From the NCBI GenBank assembly GCA_029582265.1, contig CM055819.1, forward strand, positions 37,397,934 through 37,461,933: a stretch of 64,000 bases of DNA. Reading direction: 5' to 3'. Source of the DNA: Zoroaster sp. YZ-2022. Taxonomy: Eukaryota; Echinodermata; Asteroidea; Forcipulatida; Zoroasteridae. Positions 1 to 11,060 of the stretch are shown one piece after another. The notes beneath the pieces are model-generated. The model saw only the letters and a program-made list of their open reading frames with translations, made no database searches and had not been told where the DNA came from. Every line of letters starts with the position of its first letter. The stretch's first letter is position 1. The translations under genes were made by a program, and so were the position numbers.

Positions 1-460
1 AATCATCGAAAGATAAATAAGTTATTCAAATAACGAAATACGGATAATGCATTCCTACCTTTTAAGTGTTATGAAAAGACCGCATTTTGAAAAATAAGAT
101 GAAACACAAAAAGCAAAGTTCTGTTGTGTGAGTTTCCTTCGGTAATATAGCAAACTTGGGATGCCCCCAAAATCACTACTGTTACATAATACGATATGTA
201 TTCAAAACCAGTCAAGCGAATACAAAGTGTACAACATTAAAATATTTTTTTCATATTTGGGCATTAAATTACGATTAGTTTTGAATTTCGGCAATTATTT
301 CATGATCTCTCAAAAGGACATTTTCGGGGAACACCGTGTATATTTTGCTAAGATAGCCCAAAGACCTTGACCACTAAAGGATAAATTGTGTTCTGTCAGT
401 ACATTATAAATAGTATTACCTCCTGATGCTACTCTCTACCCGTATAAGACAACTATACGT
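1..460. other. Non-coding, AT-rich
   Basis: No gene, RNA or clear repeat structure is visible here. A short open frame (161-370) has no recognisable motif and is probably chance. Confidence 0.5.
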
Positions 461-466
461 CCCCTA

Positions 467-990
467 ATGGAGTACTGTTGTCACATTTGGGCCGGAGCTT
501 CTGCCTGTCATTTATCTTTATTAGATACGGTGCAGAAGAGTATTGTTAATCTTGTTGGTGAAGAGTTGGGATCATCATTACAACCTCTTTCTCACCGTAG
601 GTTTGTAGTCTTTTCTACAGATATTTTCATGGCAAATGTGCCACCAGTGTGTCCAATCTGGTTCCTCCTATCAGGGTGTTTAAGCGTGAGACCAGGCTTT
701 CTGCTTGTTCTCACCCATACACTCTAGCTTTGCCGAGATGTAGAACAATGAGCTATGCCAGCAGCTTTTTCCCACGTACTGCATCTCTTTGGAACTCCTT
801 GCCTGGTGCATGTTTCCCTACATCCTATAATCTAGACAGTTTTAAGAGGAATATCAATTCCTACCTTCAGTCCTCCTGAGTTATTTTCATCTTCTATGAT
901 TTCTTCTTGTAGCCCCTTACCTAGAGTGGCTTTTGGCCTTGTTTGGGTCGAACTTGCATTAAACAAAATTAAAAAAGTATTGTATTACAA
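467..990 (+). pseudogene. 3' end of a Jockey/CR1-like LINE (RT C-terminal tail)
   Basis: Two overlapping open frames (467-727 and 649-879) read as consecutive pieces of the C-terminal tail that follows the reverse transcriptase in Jockey/CR1-type LINEs. Seen directly: MEYCCHIWAGA, then LQPLSHRR in the first frame, and ASSFFPRTASLWNSLPGACF near the end of the second. The reading frame changes near 640, so at least one frameshift lies between the halves. The stop at 877-879 is followed by about 110 bp ending in an A-rich tract (about 960-990), as expected for a LINE 3' end. The catalytic RT domain is absent, which is typical of a 5'-truncated insertion. It abuts the 5' end of the integrase frame that opens at 1040. 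Family assignment is from memory of the tail motif; subfamily is unknown. Confidence 0.8.
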
Positions 991-1039
991 AGTTACAATA
1001 TTTATCGAGTCAATAAACGTATCGCTTTTCGTTTGATAG

Positions 1040-2542
1040 AATAATCCAAAAGGACGAAAGAAAGGAGCCATTGCAGCAGTTCCAGACGAACAATATGACT
1101 TTATACTGGATGTGCTTGAGGGCAAACAGAATTTGTCCAAAATACCAAGGAGGGGACGAACAAGGCTTCAAAACGCGGCAATACAGCGACTTAGACGATG
1201 GCAGGGAAGTGTGCGCGTAGCAAACGTCATCAACCCGCTCACAAACAAGCAAGAAACTCGCATTGTTTCGATTGTTGATGATAGAATCATCATACGTAAG
1301 AGCGAACAAACAACAGTTGCGAGTAAATTTCACCACGACTACGGATGTAATGGACCCCGTCGTATTGCTGATCTCGCGGGAGGTATGTTTATTGGATGTA
1401 GTAGGAACAGTATCAAAGACACTCTCAGCAAAATGAAGCGCCATTGCAGATTACATCCAATTGTTAATAACAGCGCTCCACTTAGACCAATCATAGCAAC
1501 AGCTCCTCAAGAACGAAATCAGATTGACTTGATTTCATTGGAGTCATTTCCAGCCAAGCACCGAGGTAAAATATGCAGGTACATCCTATCAATACTTGAT
1601 GTGTTTTCAAGATACCTGTGGCTGCGGCCAATGGCTTCAAAAGAGAGTGGTGAGATAGCAAGACACCTGTCAACTTTGTATCAGGATATAGGACCCCCAC
1701 GGATTTTGCAAACTGGCCATGGAACTGAATTTGACGGAGCAGTAAAAGAAATATGCACGAAGCTTCAAATAAAGTTTATCAAGGGAAGAGTGGCTCATCC
1801 TCTGAGTCAAGGAAAAATCGAAAGGTCCCACAAAACATGGAAACGCAAACTAGCATACGGTATTCACCGCTTTGCAAAGGGTCAAACGAATTGGGTTGCT
1901 GAGCTTCCACTTTACCAACAAACCCAAAATGAAGCAGGACACAGATCTCTGGGTATGGCAAGTCCGTTTGAAATGTTCTACGGAAGAACATCGAATAGAT
2001 TTAAAAATAGGATAAGTGTTGGAGAAAGTGGAACGACCTTAGATCCAAATGAGACAGAATTGGAGGAAGAACCTTGGGCCAAGGTGGCACTTGTTACAGC
2101 AGATGACTTAAGGACATTCTCAAATCAGTCCACATCATTTAGGCAAAGAGCCACACTTGAAAGTAGAAAAGCTGCAAAACAAATGATTGAAAGACAAAAG
2201 AAATCTCACCTGCCGTTAAAGTACAATGTTGGCGATCATGTGCTTGTCAAGCACGTCAGATCAAAGGGAAATGTTGGTAAGCAGGGAAAAGACGTCATGT
2301 CTTTAAATGTTTTTGAAGCAACCGTGCTACAAGCAGACCACCAGAAAGACAAGTACAAGGTGGAGTTCTCCATTGATGGGAAGAATGTAATTAAAACGGC
2401 AATGGTAAACGATCTGACATCTGTAACACGTGAAGGTGAACTTCAAAAAAGATTGACGAAAAAAGTTACTCAAGGCAACGTCGACACGAAAACACGAAGG
2501 GTTGTTCAGGTTTGCCAATGTGAAGACGACCAGTGCAAATAG
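1040..2542 (+). CDS. Ginger1-like integrase/transposase (DDE, second Asp replaced)
   Basis: This is a retrovirus-like integrase that would cut and join transposon ends. The frame opens at 1040 after a TAG. There is no ATG near the front: the first usable start by prokaryotic rules is a GTG at 1112, so the true N-terminus is probably upstream or spliced. Numbering from 1112, a degenerate zinc-binding part (HHDYGC to KRHC, about residues 74-112) precedes the rve core. The core has D139 (QIDL) and E237 (QGKIER). The expected second catalytic Asp, 35 residues before the Glu, falls at residue 202 in QTGHGTEF, where it is Gly. The C-terminus (about 335-450) has a small beta-barrel-like region beginning YNVGDHVLV. 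The frame ends in CQCEDDQCK and a stop, in the middle of a finger continued in the OTU frame. Loss of the Asp suggests a dead or repurposed enzyme. Confidence 0.8.
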   Translation, partial: NNPKGRKKGAIAAVPDEQYDFILDVLEGKQNLSKIPRRGRTRLQNAAIQRLRRWQGSVRVANVINPLTNKQETRIVSIVDDRIIIRKSEQTTVASKFHHDYGCNGPRRIADLAGGMFIGCSRNSIKDTLSKMKRHCRLHPIVNNSAPLRPIIATAPQERNQIDLISLESFPAKHRGKICRYILSILDVFSRYLWLRPMASKESGEIARHLSTLYQDIGPPRILQTGHGTEFDGAVKEICTKLQIKFIKGRVAHPLSQGKIERSHKTWKRKLAYGIHRFAKGQTNWVAELPLYQQTQNEAGHRSLGMASPFEMFYGRTSNRFKNRISVGESGTTLDPNETELEEEPWAKVALVTADDLRTFSNQSTSFRQRATLESRKAAKQMIERQKKSHLPLKYNVGDHVLVKHVRSKGNVGKQGKDVMSLNVFEATVLQADHQKDKYKVEFSIDGKNVIKTAMVNDLTSVTREGELQKRLTKKVTQGNVDTKTRRVVQVCQCEDDQCK

Positions 2543-2569
2543 GCCATCGACCCGGGATGTTCATACTCA

Positions 2570-3748
2570 ATGCACTGGTATTGCTGCGGACTAACAAACA
2601 CATTTTGTAGGAAACCTTCGCATAACATGGCTAACAACGCATTCTTAGAGTCGCTGCTTGAGAAAATAAGTGAAAAGAATGGGAACGATTTAAAAAGTCT
2701 TAGCGCTTTCATTAATGCCCATTTAAAGCTTCTTACTTCAAAAGATTGTGCTGATACTGCCAAAGATAACCTAATCGCTTACGCCATGGAGCTAGGATTT
2801 CTTGAGAGAGGGGACACGCCAAAAGATGGCAATTGTTTATTCCACTGTCTGGTCGACCAGTTACTGAGGACAAGGGCTAGCACACAACTTGATCATCGTC
2901 AGTTAAGACATCAATTAGTTGACTTTCTGAGGAGAAATCCTACAACCTCAGATGGTGAACATTTGCAGTCGTTTATGTTTGGGGTCTCATGGGACGAATA
3001 CCTGGAAAGGATGGAAAATAATGAATGGGGGGACCAATTCATTATACAGGCATTTGCAAATTTATTTCATGCAACGGTCCAAATAATATCAAGCATGGGC
3101 GAGACCTACGACTACGTTGTAAGCCCTACAGTGGGAACAGCTAGAGGTTTACCAATACTGCTGGGGCATGTGTTTGAAAGACATTATATCAGCTTAGAAC
3201 CCCTGGATTTTGCGTTGCAAGACCAAGTTTTATCTCCTATCTCCGTACAAAGACCACATCAAGGCCCAGATAATTCAACAGATACTATCCCAGAAAATGT
3301 GACAATAACCTATGACGACGTTTTTCAGTACTTTGAAACAGAACATGAAGCAAGACTATTGGAAAACTCATATCAAGCTGCAGAAGGTAATTCCAACACA
3401 GATATAACATATTTATGTATGAGAGGAGCTCGGGCTCGATATTTCATTGATTTTATGCTTGACAGAGGAAGACAATTTCATTCAACCGGCCGATTTGTTG
3501 AAGTTCCAGAAGAAGATATGCGTGTTTTTGACGGTATCAACGAAACCATTCGGGACCAACTTGGGAAAGGGCAATCTATAGAGGAAGTGACTCCTGCGTT
3601 ACGGTATTGGCTGCATGATGTACGGTCCTGGAGTGAACCACCTCGACATTTATCACCAAACGTTGTTGTTCTTCCCAGTGAGGAATGTGAGCGTTTTAGG
3701 TCATGGTGTGATGGAGTGATACAACTTGCTACAGAAATGCAAGCTTAG
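2570..3748 (+). CDS. OTU-domain cysteine protease, C-terminal part of Ginger1 protein
   Basis: A 392-codon frame in the same phase as the integrase. The OTU fold spans about residues 80-210. DGNCLF contains the catalytic Cys (C89), WGDQFIIQAFANLF gives the conserved middle, and ERHYISL gives the catalytic His (H205). OTU enzymes cleave ubiquitin or polyprotein linkages. In Ginger1 the role is not known, and processing of the fused protein is one possibility. The first codons (MHWYCCG) complete a PHD-like finger begun before the stop at 2540-2542. An internal ATG at 2627 (MANNAFLE) would make a free OTU protein if the stop is real. Downstream of the OTU domain, about 180 residues show no family I recognise. 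No frameshift is seen in this part, so it looks better preserved than most mobile genes in the window. Confidence 0.8.
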   Translation: MHWYCCGLTNTFCRKPSHNMANNAFLESLLEKISEKNGNDLKSLSAFINAHLKLLTSKDCADTAKDNLIAYAMELGFLERGDTPKDGNCLFHCLVDQLLRTRASTQLDHRQLRHQLVDFLRRNPTTSDGEHLQSFMFGVSWDEYLERMENNEWGDQFIIQAFANLFHATVQIISSMGETYDYVVSPTVGTARGLPILLGHVFERHYISLEPLDFALQDQVLSPISVQRPHQGPDNSTDTIPENVTITYDDVFQYFETEHEARLLENSYQAAEGNSNTDITYLCMRGARARYFIDFMLDRGRQFHSTGRFVEVPEEDMRVFDGINETIRDQLGKGQSIEEVTPALRYWLHDVRSWSEPPRHLSPNVVVLPSEECERFRSWCDGVIQLATEMQA

Positions 3749-6105
3749 GAAGGCACGCTTTGTAGCTAGCTCACTGCGTCAACGACAACGAAGTAACACT
3801 CAACGTATAAAATCCAAACAGTTTTTGTTAAACATATTTTAACTTTATTGCCAGCCTTAATTTTTAATTACACTAATTATCTAAAGCAAAATTTTGACAA
3901 ACGTGATGATTTCCGTTTTCACGATGTAACACTCATCCTTTATTTCCAATAGTAACACAAAGGCACACCCTGCGCATAGGCGAAGAAAAACGTTTTTACG
4001 AAGTACCGGTAGCACTCTATGTACGCGCTCAGCGCGACACGTAGCACTCAACGCATTGTAATACTTTTAAGTTTTTTTTTTGGTTATTTTGTTTTACAAA
4101 CTGGCACATTCATTAACTATGTTTCAGTGTTTAATTATGCATTCATGAATTACGTTAACGGGTAAAAAGCAAGATATTTAGCAAATCCAAAGCATCAATT
4201 TTTATCAATGAAAACAATTGTAAGCACTCAACAGTTTTATGGGGAAATGTTGTATTAAAAAGATGACTTAGACACCATTTTCTTCTAATTTTTTATTCTT
4301 TCTGGTATCTATCTACATGAGTGCTCCTTCGTGGTACCCTTGGTGACTCATTTGTGACGGTATGCCAGTAGTTTATGTCACAGACAGGGTTAGGGTAGTG
4401 TTACTCTGGTTGTTGTCTGTCCATCAACGAGTAAAAGTTAGGATGCCACGACAAATAGACAAAACAATAAAAAATTAACAGTTCTTTCTTTGATTCGCAA
4501 ATAACAATAATTGAATTTATTGTTAGATAATTAGCTTAATTTGGAAATACACATGTATACAATAAGAGTTGTAGACAGTTTCATGAAAGAATTGTTAAAT
4601 AAACCCTAAGTACGGCTACGAGTTCATCAAATTCTATGTATTTAAAGGACTGGTTTAAATAGAATTCGAATAAAATCGAGATGAAATAAACCCACTAAAA
4701 TACGTAAATAAATCCGATCCAAACAAGTCCAGAATAAATCAAATCCAAAAGAAATCAAAACAAATCAAATAAAATGTAATCCCCGAGTGCCATAAATATA
4801 AAGCCAACATCTCTGTCTCCTCAGTCTGTCCAATAAAACAGATATACAAAATACACATTAAAAATGAACAACAAACAGCCGTTGTCTAGACCACATGGTC
4901 TACATGTAAAAGTGTAACGAGAAAAACTTTACATGACTCAATCATAAAACGGCAAAAATAACTATTTCAAAAATATCTGGACACACATGAAACTGACCAG
5001 CAAATGGCAGAAAGCGGATAAACAAAAAGATCCAAGCCTCTAGTCGAATGGACAAAGAATCCAAAAAGTGATAAAATCCGCAGCAAATTGTTGCTTAATT
5101 AATCAACAGATAACTTCTCTCTGTGTGAGCTTTTGAAAACTATTTCAGCTTATTAAACTGTGATTTTATTGAGTCCGTTTCTTAGGAAAAAATGGCTAAA
5201 ATAGATTTATTGTTTATTGGGAAATGGAATAAGGCGAGATTACAACGGCATGGGCTCCGGGGCCCACCCAAGAGCACCATAAGCTTTAGTGTTCTAGATG
5301 CTCTGTGATGCAATTCAACGCATATTTTTATGCATGCGTGGGTCAGCGTTTTTTTTTTTTAATTATGCATGGTTGAAAATGTACATATAGGTCTATGCAA
5401 AAATATATAAATTTATAACAGGCATCGAATAATTATTTGATGGATTATTGCAAAGTAATCCCTTCCAAAATTAGGACTTGAGAGAAAGAATAAAACCCCT
5501 TTTCTCAAGGATTTCGGACACTGCCCATTGTAGTTAATTTTCTTATTGCAGGGAGAATTATCCAACAGCCACCAGAGGTGTAAATTTCAAAGGATGATTC
5601 CATATTCCCCTCTCCTAACCCTCCCTCAATGAATTTGTACACAGAAAAACACACATAATTATTACGAAATGTTAAACAAATTTCAAACATTTTTCGGATA
5701 TCGTTGGGGAATTTTTTTAACTTTTACAGAATTTGTTTAACATTTAAAGACATTTTTGGCAATTTTCTTTTTTAGATTTGTTTGTTTTAGTTTGAGCGGA
5801 TCATTAACTCCACTGGAGATAATTACAAAAACAAACAAACAAACGAAAAAAAAATAAAAAATAAAAATAAAATAAAAATAAAAAAATAAAAAACACACAA
5901 TGCAATATTTAAAAATTTGGTTCAAAAATGTGGGGAAATATTGGGACCTTTTCTAACGTGGGGGAAGGAGAATGTTCCCCCTTGCCCTCCACCCCTACTT
6001 CCGCCGCCGGTGGTTTTGATAGCTTGTAAAAGTACCGTGCATATAAACTATCATCCAATTCCACTCGCGTCTGTGTCTCTTTACCCTATCCTCCTTGGCC
6101 GTGTC
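3749..6105. other. Non-coding, AT-rich, no gene seen
   Basis: No supported coding region. Short related stretches containing 'CACTCAAC' recur (about 3797, 4047, 4207) after the OTU frame and may belong to the 3' part of the transposon. 5820-5900 is an A-rich simple repeat on the plus strand that produces a spurious Phe-rich minus-strand frame. Confidence 0.5.
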
Positions 6106-6109
6106 TGAT

Positions 6110-7600
6110 GGGATGCCAACTCGACCGACAAACCTTACACCTATATTCACATTCATTGAAATTTATTAAAAGGCAATACAAATCAAATATTAAGAAACGA
6201 GTTACTAGATTATCAAATCACCAAAAACGTATTTCCAGAAAGGCTTACGTGCAGGTTATCATTGCAGGGTGCAACCATGCATCTCATCATCACATCCATC
6301 GTGGAATCAATTACATGTGCGGGTCAATATTAACCTTATAAGTCCCTGTCATATTGATATACATAGGTTGCAATATGATCAGGTCTTCGTCTCATATCTC
6401 GCTGTGTCATTCAGTGTAATCAGTTTATGGTTTTCCATACCCTGTATAAGCAAACTCAGATTATTTGCCCTTTGTTGCACTTTGTTGCACTTTTTCAAAT
6501 AGATCATTGTCCTTTAGAAGCTGATTTTATGGGATTCATTATTTTCTTCACTTTAATGTTGCTATTTTCCCCGCCTAGTGTATATTTGAGTATGTGTGTT
6601 ATTAACCCTAGCCGAAGGCTGAATATATACTACTCAAAACAATTTAGGGAACACCGGAATAATCTCAGTTAAAGCAAGATCATTTATTTCAGATATTCAC
6701 AATGTTTCACAGAATTGATGAGAAACAACTGCACAATGAAACAGATGATAAAGGATGCATGTAGTGATTACACATTTCATGACATGACTACTGAAAGAGA
6801 GAGGGGTTGGCAAATGAAAATTCCAGTTCATGGAACATTTCAAACCTATTTGATGTTAAAAATCTGGTGTTCCCTAAATTGTTTTGAGTAGTATATATAC
6901 ACCCACTTGTTGGACCTGGGGATGGTCCATAGGATCATCCCCCAGAATTGCTCATGCATTAAAACATAATAATAAGCAAATAATGCGTGCAAAAAGGGGA
7001 ACTTTGGTTGATTGGAATATTTATTGTTTGTTTGGGTGTTATCTTGAAGAAGAAGAGAAATGGTTCCATGTGAACAAAACAATTATATGAAGACCATCTC
7101 CTGCCCCCCCCCCTTTCCATTGTGTATGTTAATGTTCAATTATGGCGTTGATTTATCACGTCTACACCCTCTCCCCCCGCTCGTTGAACGATATTCAAGG
7201 TGTTCAAATAATATGAGAAAGGCATTTCAGCCCCTCTCTCATGTTTGGTTGATATGAAGATATCAGAGTTGACAGAATCGTCCTACTCGTACTTGTAAAC
7301 CTGTTATACCGTGTCCACAGCTGTTCGATGCGGCTGATCGCGTCACATGAAATAAAATGTGCAATGACGTGTACACGGCTGTTCTATGTCTTAGATCAAG
7401 ACACGCAGGTTCAAATAAAGTAAAGGCGCGGGCGACGGGCAGACCTGTAAATTTCTCACCTGATTTTGACACGGACACCGGGTCGATGTTCCCGTCGTCA
7501 GGCCCAGAGACCACTAAGCAGATTCATAACAAACACACAGGAAACGGGATCTGTAACTATATATTGGCAATGTCATCAAGTCAAATTTACTCAAGTCACA
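6110..7600 (-). repeat. R1 repeat copy a (dispersed repeat family of this window)
   Basis: This stretch matches, in inverted orientation, parts of the tandem copies at 16.4-21 kb. 6140-6440 corresponds to 16600-16940, and 7180-7510 corresponds to 17740-18060. No coding capacity is evident. It is interrupted by a mariner-type MITE at 6630-6891. Family identity is unknown; the ends are not defined. Confidence 0.7.
6630..6891. mobile_element. Tc1/mariner-type MITE, 262 bp
   Basis: Terminal inverted repeats of about 26 bp begin CTACTCAAAACAATTTAGGG at the left and end with its complement at the right. TA lies on both sides (6628-6629 and 6892-6893). The sibling R1 copy at about 9570 shows the uninterrupted site (GAATATATAC), which confirms a TA insertion. 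There is no open frame inside. Confidence 0.85.
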
Positions 7601-7740
7601 AGTAATTTTGTCCAAGTCAAGTCGATTCTCAAGTAATTTTTTTGTAAGTCAAGTCGCAAGTCACAATAATTAGCGAGTGGAGTCGGACTCAAGTCCGAGT
7701 CACCGACTGGTCAAGTTATTTTGTATTATTGTTTTGATGA
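7560..7740. repeat. CAAGT-rich repeat with self-complementary GAGTCGGACT segment
   Basis: Repeats of AAGTCAAGT-type words run up to a self-complementary stretch around 7680-7705 (GGAGTCGGACTCAAGTCC). The complementary versions occur at 15125-15260 and 21055-21215, next to the other R1 copies. It is probably an internal part of R1 or an element associated with it. Confidence 0.6.
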
Positions 7741-9775
7741 GAGCTAATTGTTCTGTTATAAGTTTTGAGGCTTTGCATGGTGGAATGTCGATATCGTTTC
7801 GGTTTGCGGTAACACCATGTGTTTATCTCAACTAACGTGAAGCTGAGGTACAGGTTATGAAAAGAACCGTATCGCACAACTCATATCTCAACCTTCGTTA
7901 AGTGAGAAAGGTTCAAGGGGGAACCAATAATTGTTCTGTTGTTGTATATACAATGCCCTACATTACTGTGAGAACATCGTGCCACATTATAGAACAATGA
8001 AGTTTGAATTGTATCAAAATACTACAGCCCCACTTTCAGATTAAAGATTTCATTCATAAATTGATCGGCGTTACACAGATGTACGTAAACGAATGATTAT
8101 AGGATTGATACAACAATCGGCATGAACCTTAATGTGAACAGGGGCGGATCAATGGTCTCGATACAGGGGGCGGCAAAAAGGGAGGAAGATTGGCAAACAA
8201 GAGAGATATACTCAAAAACGTATGGTAAATGTACACACACCGCAATAAATGGGTGGGAGTGCATGCAGGGCCGTAGCGACCTGGGTGTGGGGGTGTGACA
8301 CGCCCCCAATAATTTTTCTCAGTCGGCATTTAGCGCCTCTGTTGGCAAATGAAGCATCAGATGTACTAGAACAAGGGTTGGTCCAGAATAAATTTTCAGT
8401 CGGCAAACCTAGATCTATAAATATATTGTGTTTCTAAGCAGTTTTCTAAGCAAATGTATTGTGTTTCTAAGCACTGAAGATTTGCAGATTTGTTTTTTAA
8501 TCAGTTGTTTTTACTTTGTAATACATAGTATTGTACTCACAGAAAGAGCCGCAGTATCGGGAGGCAGTGTCCCTCCCCCCACCCCCACCACCACCTTCCC
8601 CACGTTGAGCGACTTTAGAGATTGTCCATTTGGGGGAAACAAAATAAATTTGTTTGGAGATATTAGTGTTGTGTTGGTAAATTTACCCAGAAAAATGTTC
8701 GCTACACCACTGATGTCAGTTGGCAAATTGCCTTCCACACCCCCCCCCCAAAGAAAATGCTTTCGCTACGCCCATGGATGCATGCCCCCCCCCCCCGCAA
8801 GATCCGTCATTCAATGTGAGCTCTCTTGACAAAGACTCTATGTATAATAGGAAATGCATTCATAATTGGTATTCCTTTATATCCATAATATCATAAAGTG
8901 ATATAATTTACATCAATTATTCATACACAAATTATATAAGATGATCTCTGTAGATGCCTGGTTGGTTTATTATGAGACAATGAACTTGAATATATATTGA
9001 AATGGTTCAGAGTTTTCAAAACTTACCATCGTTACATTATATTCACATTCATTGTCAATTCGTAAAAGGCAGTACAAATCAAATATTACGAAACGAGTTA
9101 CTAGATCATCAAATCAACATGTGCGTGTCAATATTAACCTTATTAATCCCTGTCATATTGATATACATATGTTGCAATATGATCAGGTCTTCGTCTCATA
9201 TCTCGCTGTGTCATTCAGTGTAATCAGTTAATGGTTCTCCATACACTGTATAAGCAAACTCATATTAGTTGTCCTTTGTGACACTTGTTTCAAACAGATC
9301 AGTATCCTTTAGAAGAGTTTTATAATTATAATAATGTGTCCAATTGTTTTCCTCTGAAGTAGAAGTTCCTCTTGATTATTCCCAGAACACTTTTGGTTTG
9401 CCTCCGCACAGTGTCTACTGATTATAAGGGATTTATAGTTTTCTTCAGTTTCATGTTGCTGTTTTTCCGTCCAGTGTATATTTGATGATGTGTGTTATTA
9501 ACACTAGCCGAAGGCGCACGCCCCAACCGGGAACAACACACCGGGCTTAGTCTAAATCTCAGAGGATGGAGGAATATATACCCCCACTTGTTGGCCCGGG
9601 GGATGGTCCATAGGATCATCCCCAGAATTGTTCATGTGGTAATAAATAATAATACACTCACTGGCCAAAAGTATTGCAACATGCTCAAAATAGCACTTTA
9701 CAGTAACACGTGAGATAATCATTTAATCCGATTTCATCGATCGTGTATTACATAGCAAGAACAGTAAAAAAGAAC

Positions 9776-9850
9776 ATTAATAATAATAATAATAATAATA
9801 AAGATTTATAGCGCGCACATATCCACCCTGCTGGGCGCTCAAGGCGCGGA
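9776..9850 (-). repeat. SINE-type tail with (TAA)n
   Basis: A (TAA)n run followed by TTTATAGCGCGCACATATCC and GCGCTCAAGGCGC is the complement of the 3' end typical of the SINE at 15909-16268 (a GCGCTATA-type end followed by an ATT run). Only the tail is visible. Confidence 0.5.
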
Positions 9851-10092
9851 AACAAAGATAAAAACATGAATACAAACAATATACAATGATAACATAGGGA
9901 AAAATTATGTACTGAGATACACGTACCTACAATGGAATTACAAATATACATCATCTTTGAAGAATTGTGACATAAGATGAGTTTTAAGGCAATTTCAAAA
10001 AGTCTTAAGTAGTGTAAATAAAATAAAATTAATTATTGTAACACAGTTCTCCAAACTGAACTTTGGTGTGAATTTCAATGTTGCAATACTTA

Positions 10093-10915
10093 GGCAAAAA
10101 AAATAATGTTGAGTTGCCCTCCACCGACCGACCCAAAAGTGCTGAAATCTCGGGTTGGGTTTTTTGTTTTGTTTTTGTTTTTTTCCCCGTCATTCATAGG
10201 CCTATATGAAACCTACCAATTTTCTGTGTATAAAACAGAATACGTTTGATTTGTGAAATTTTCCACTTCAAATTTACCGGTACCCAAGACTCAATCTACA
10301 TGTTTTCAAATCGAATGGCCCGGCCCTTACATGGTGCATTGCCTTCGCGCACACTGTGTGCCAACGATTACGACTCAATCTACACGTTTTCAAATCAAAT
10401 GGCCCTCATCGTTGTGCACTAGCTCCACGCACTGTACGATTGCGACTCAATCTACACGTTTTCAAATCGAATGGCCACTCACATGTTGCATGTTTAGCAT
10501 TGCACGCAGTATGGATGAATTTGCTGTGTCAATCACAGCGAAAATTACAACAAAAATGCTTGGGATACTTTTATTCTGAAGCAAAATTCCGTGCTGATAG
10601 GTATACAAATGTCTTAATATCATATATCAACCAATGGGATGCATAAAGTTGTTAAGAACAAAAGTGCTAGAAAAAGTGTATGAAATGTTGAAAGTTGTTG
10701 AAAGAGTATTATAAAGTTGAATGTGTGATGTATTTTTATTCTTTAGGTACTTGTGCTTACTGCTAGATCATTGTCTTTGAAAAACATGGTATGTGGTTTC
10801 AGTTCCAATGCATTTTAATCTTAAAATGACAGTCAAGGAGAAAACAAAATTCCGACCGACCTACCGACCCCTTCAAATATTTTCACTGGAGGGCAACTCA
10901 ACACTTTTATTGCCC
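10093..10915. mobile_element. Nested TIR element, 0.82 kb
   Basis: The ends GGCAAAAAAAATAATGTTGA and the complement of GGGCAATAAAAGTGTTGAG share GTTGAGTTGCCCTCCA as an inverted core (10108-10123 and 10888-10903). TTA is repeated on each side (10090-10092 and 10916-10918). It sits inside the right inverted repeat of the Tc1-type element. There is no transposase; the superfamily is uncertain. Confidence 0.7.
10288..10476 (+). repeat. Three direct copies of a 33-bp core
   Basis: GACTCAATCTACACGTTTTC with its following bases occurs at 10288, 10372 and 10444, with spacings of 84 and 72 bp. The overlapping open frames here are produced by this repetition. Confidence 0.8.
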
Positions 10916-11060
10916 TTATGGCCAGTGAGTGTAAGAAAATAATTTGTGCAAAAAATGGTTGATTTAAATGTATTGTCTGTTTGGGTGTTATCTTTAAGAA
11001 GAAGAGAAATGGTACAGTGATGTTTCAAGCGGTGTCGGGGAGGGGGGGGTATCCCCCGTT

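Larger units (their letters stand above)
1040..3748 (+). mobile_element. Ginger1-type DNA transposon remnant (integrase-PHD-OTU)
   Basis: The integrase-like frame, a Cys/His-rich PHD-like segment and an OTU protease domain follow each other in one reading frame, broken only by a TAG at 2540-2542. Ginger1 transposons are described as Gypsy-integrase-like transposases with extra C-terminal domains including an OTU protease, and this architecture matches. I could not find convincing terminal inverted repeats or a CCGT/CCGG target duplication. The 5' side is cut by, or joined to, the LINE tail ending near 990. Confidence 0.75.
9655..10931. mobile_element. Tc1/mariner-type non-autonomous element, 1.28 kb
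   Basis: The left end CACTCACTGGCCAAAAGTAT and the right end GGCCAGTGAGTG are inverted copies, flanked by TA at 9653-9654 and 10932-10933. The flanks join to form continuous R1 sequence. The right inverted repeat is itself split by another element (10093-10915), because the partner of AAAGTATTGCAACA is found at about 10077-10090. No transposase is present. Confidence 0.8.
7740..11060 (-). repeat. R1 repeat copy b, interrupted by a Tc1-type element
   Basis: In inverted orientation this carries the same ordered landmarks as the 16.4-21 kb copies. These are the 'TATATACAATGCCCTACATT' stretch (7945), a single 71-bp unit (8180-8250), the 'CAGTCGGCA' stretches (8320-8405), and the segments at 9010-9300 and 9350-9640. 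The sequence resumes at 10932-11060 after the nested element, matching 6970-7060. Several poly-C tracts are present. No credible gene. Confidence 0.7.

Noticed and set aside
5737..5925. 62-codon minus-strand protein
   Set aside because: Phe-rich translation of an A-rich simple repeat.
10253..10646. Frames of 96 and 108 codons
   Set aside because: They follow three copies of a 33-bp repeat inside a non-autonomous transposon.
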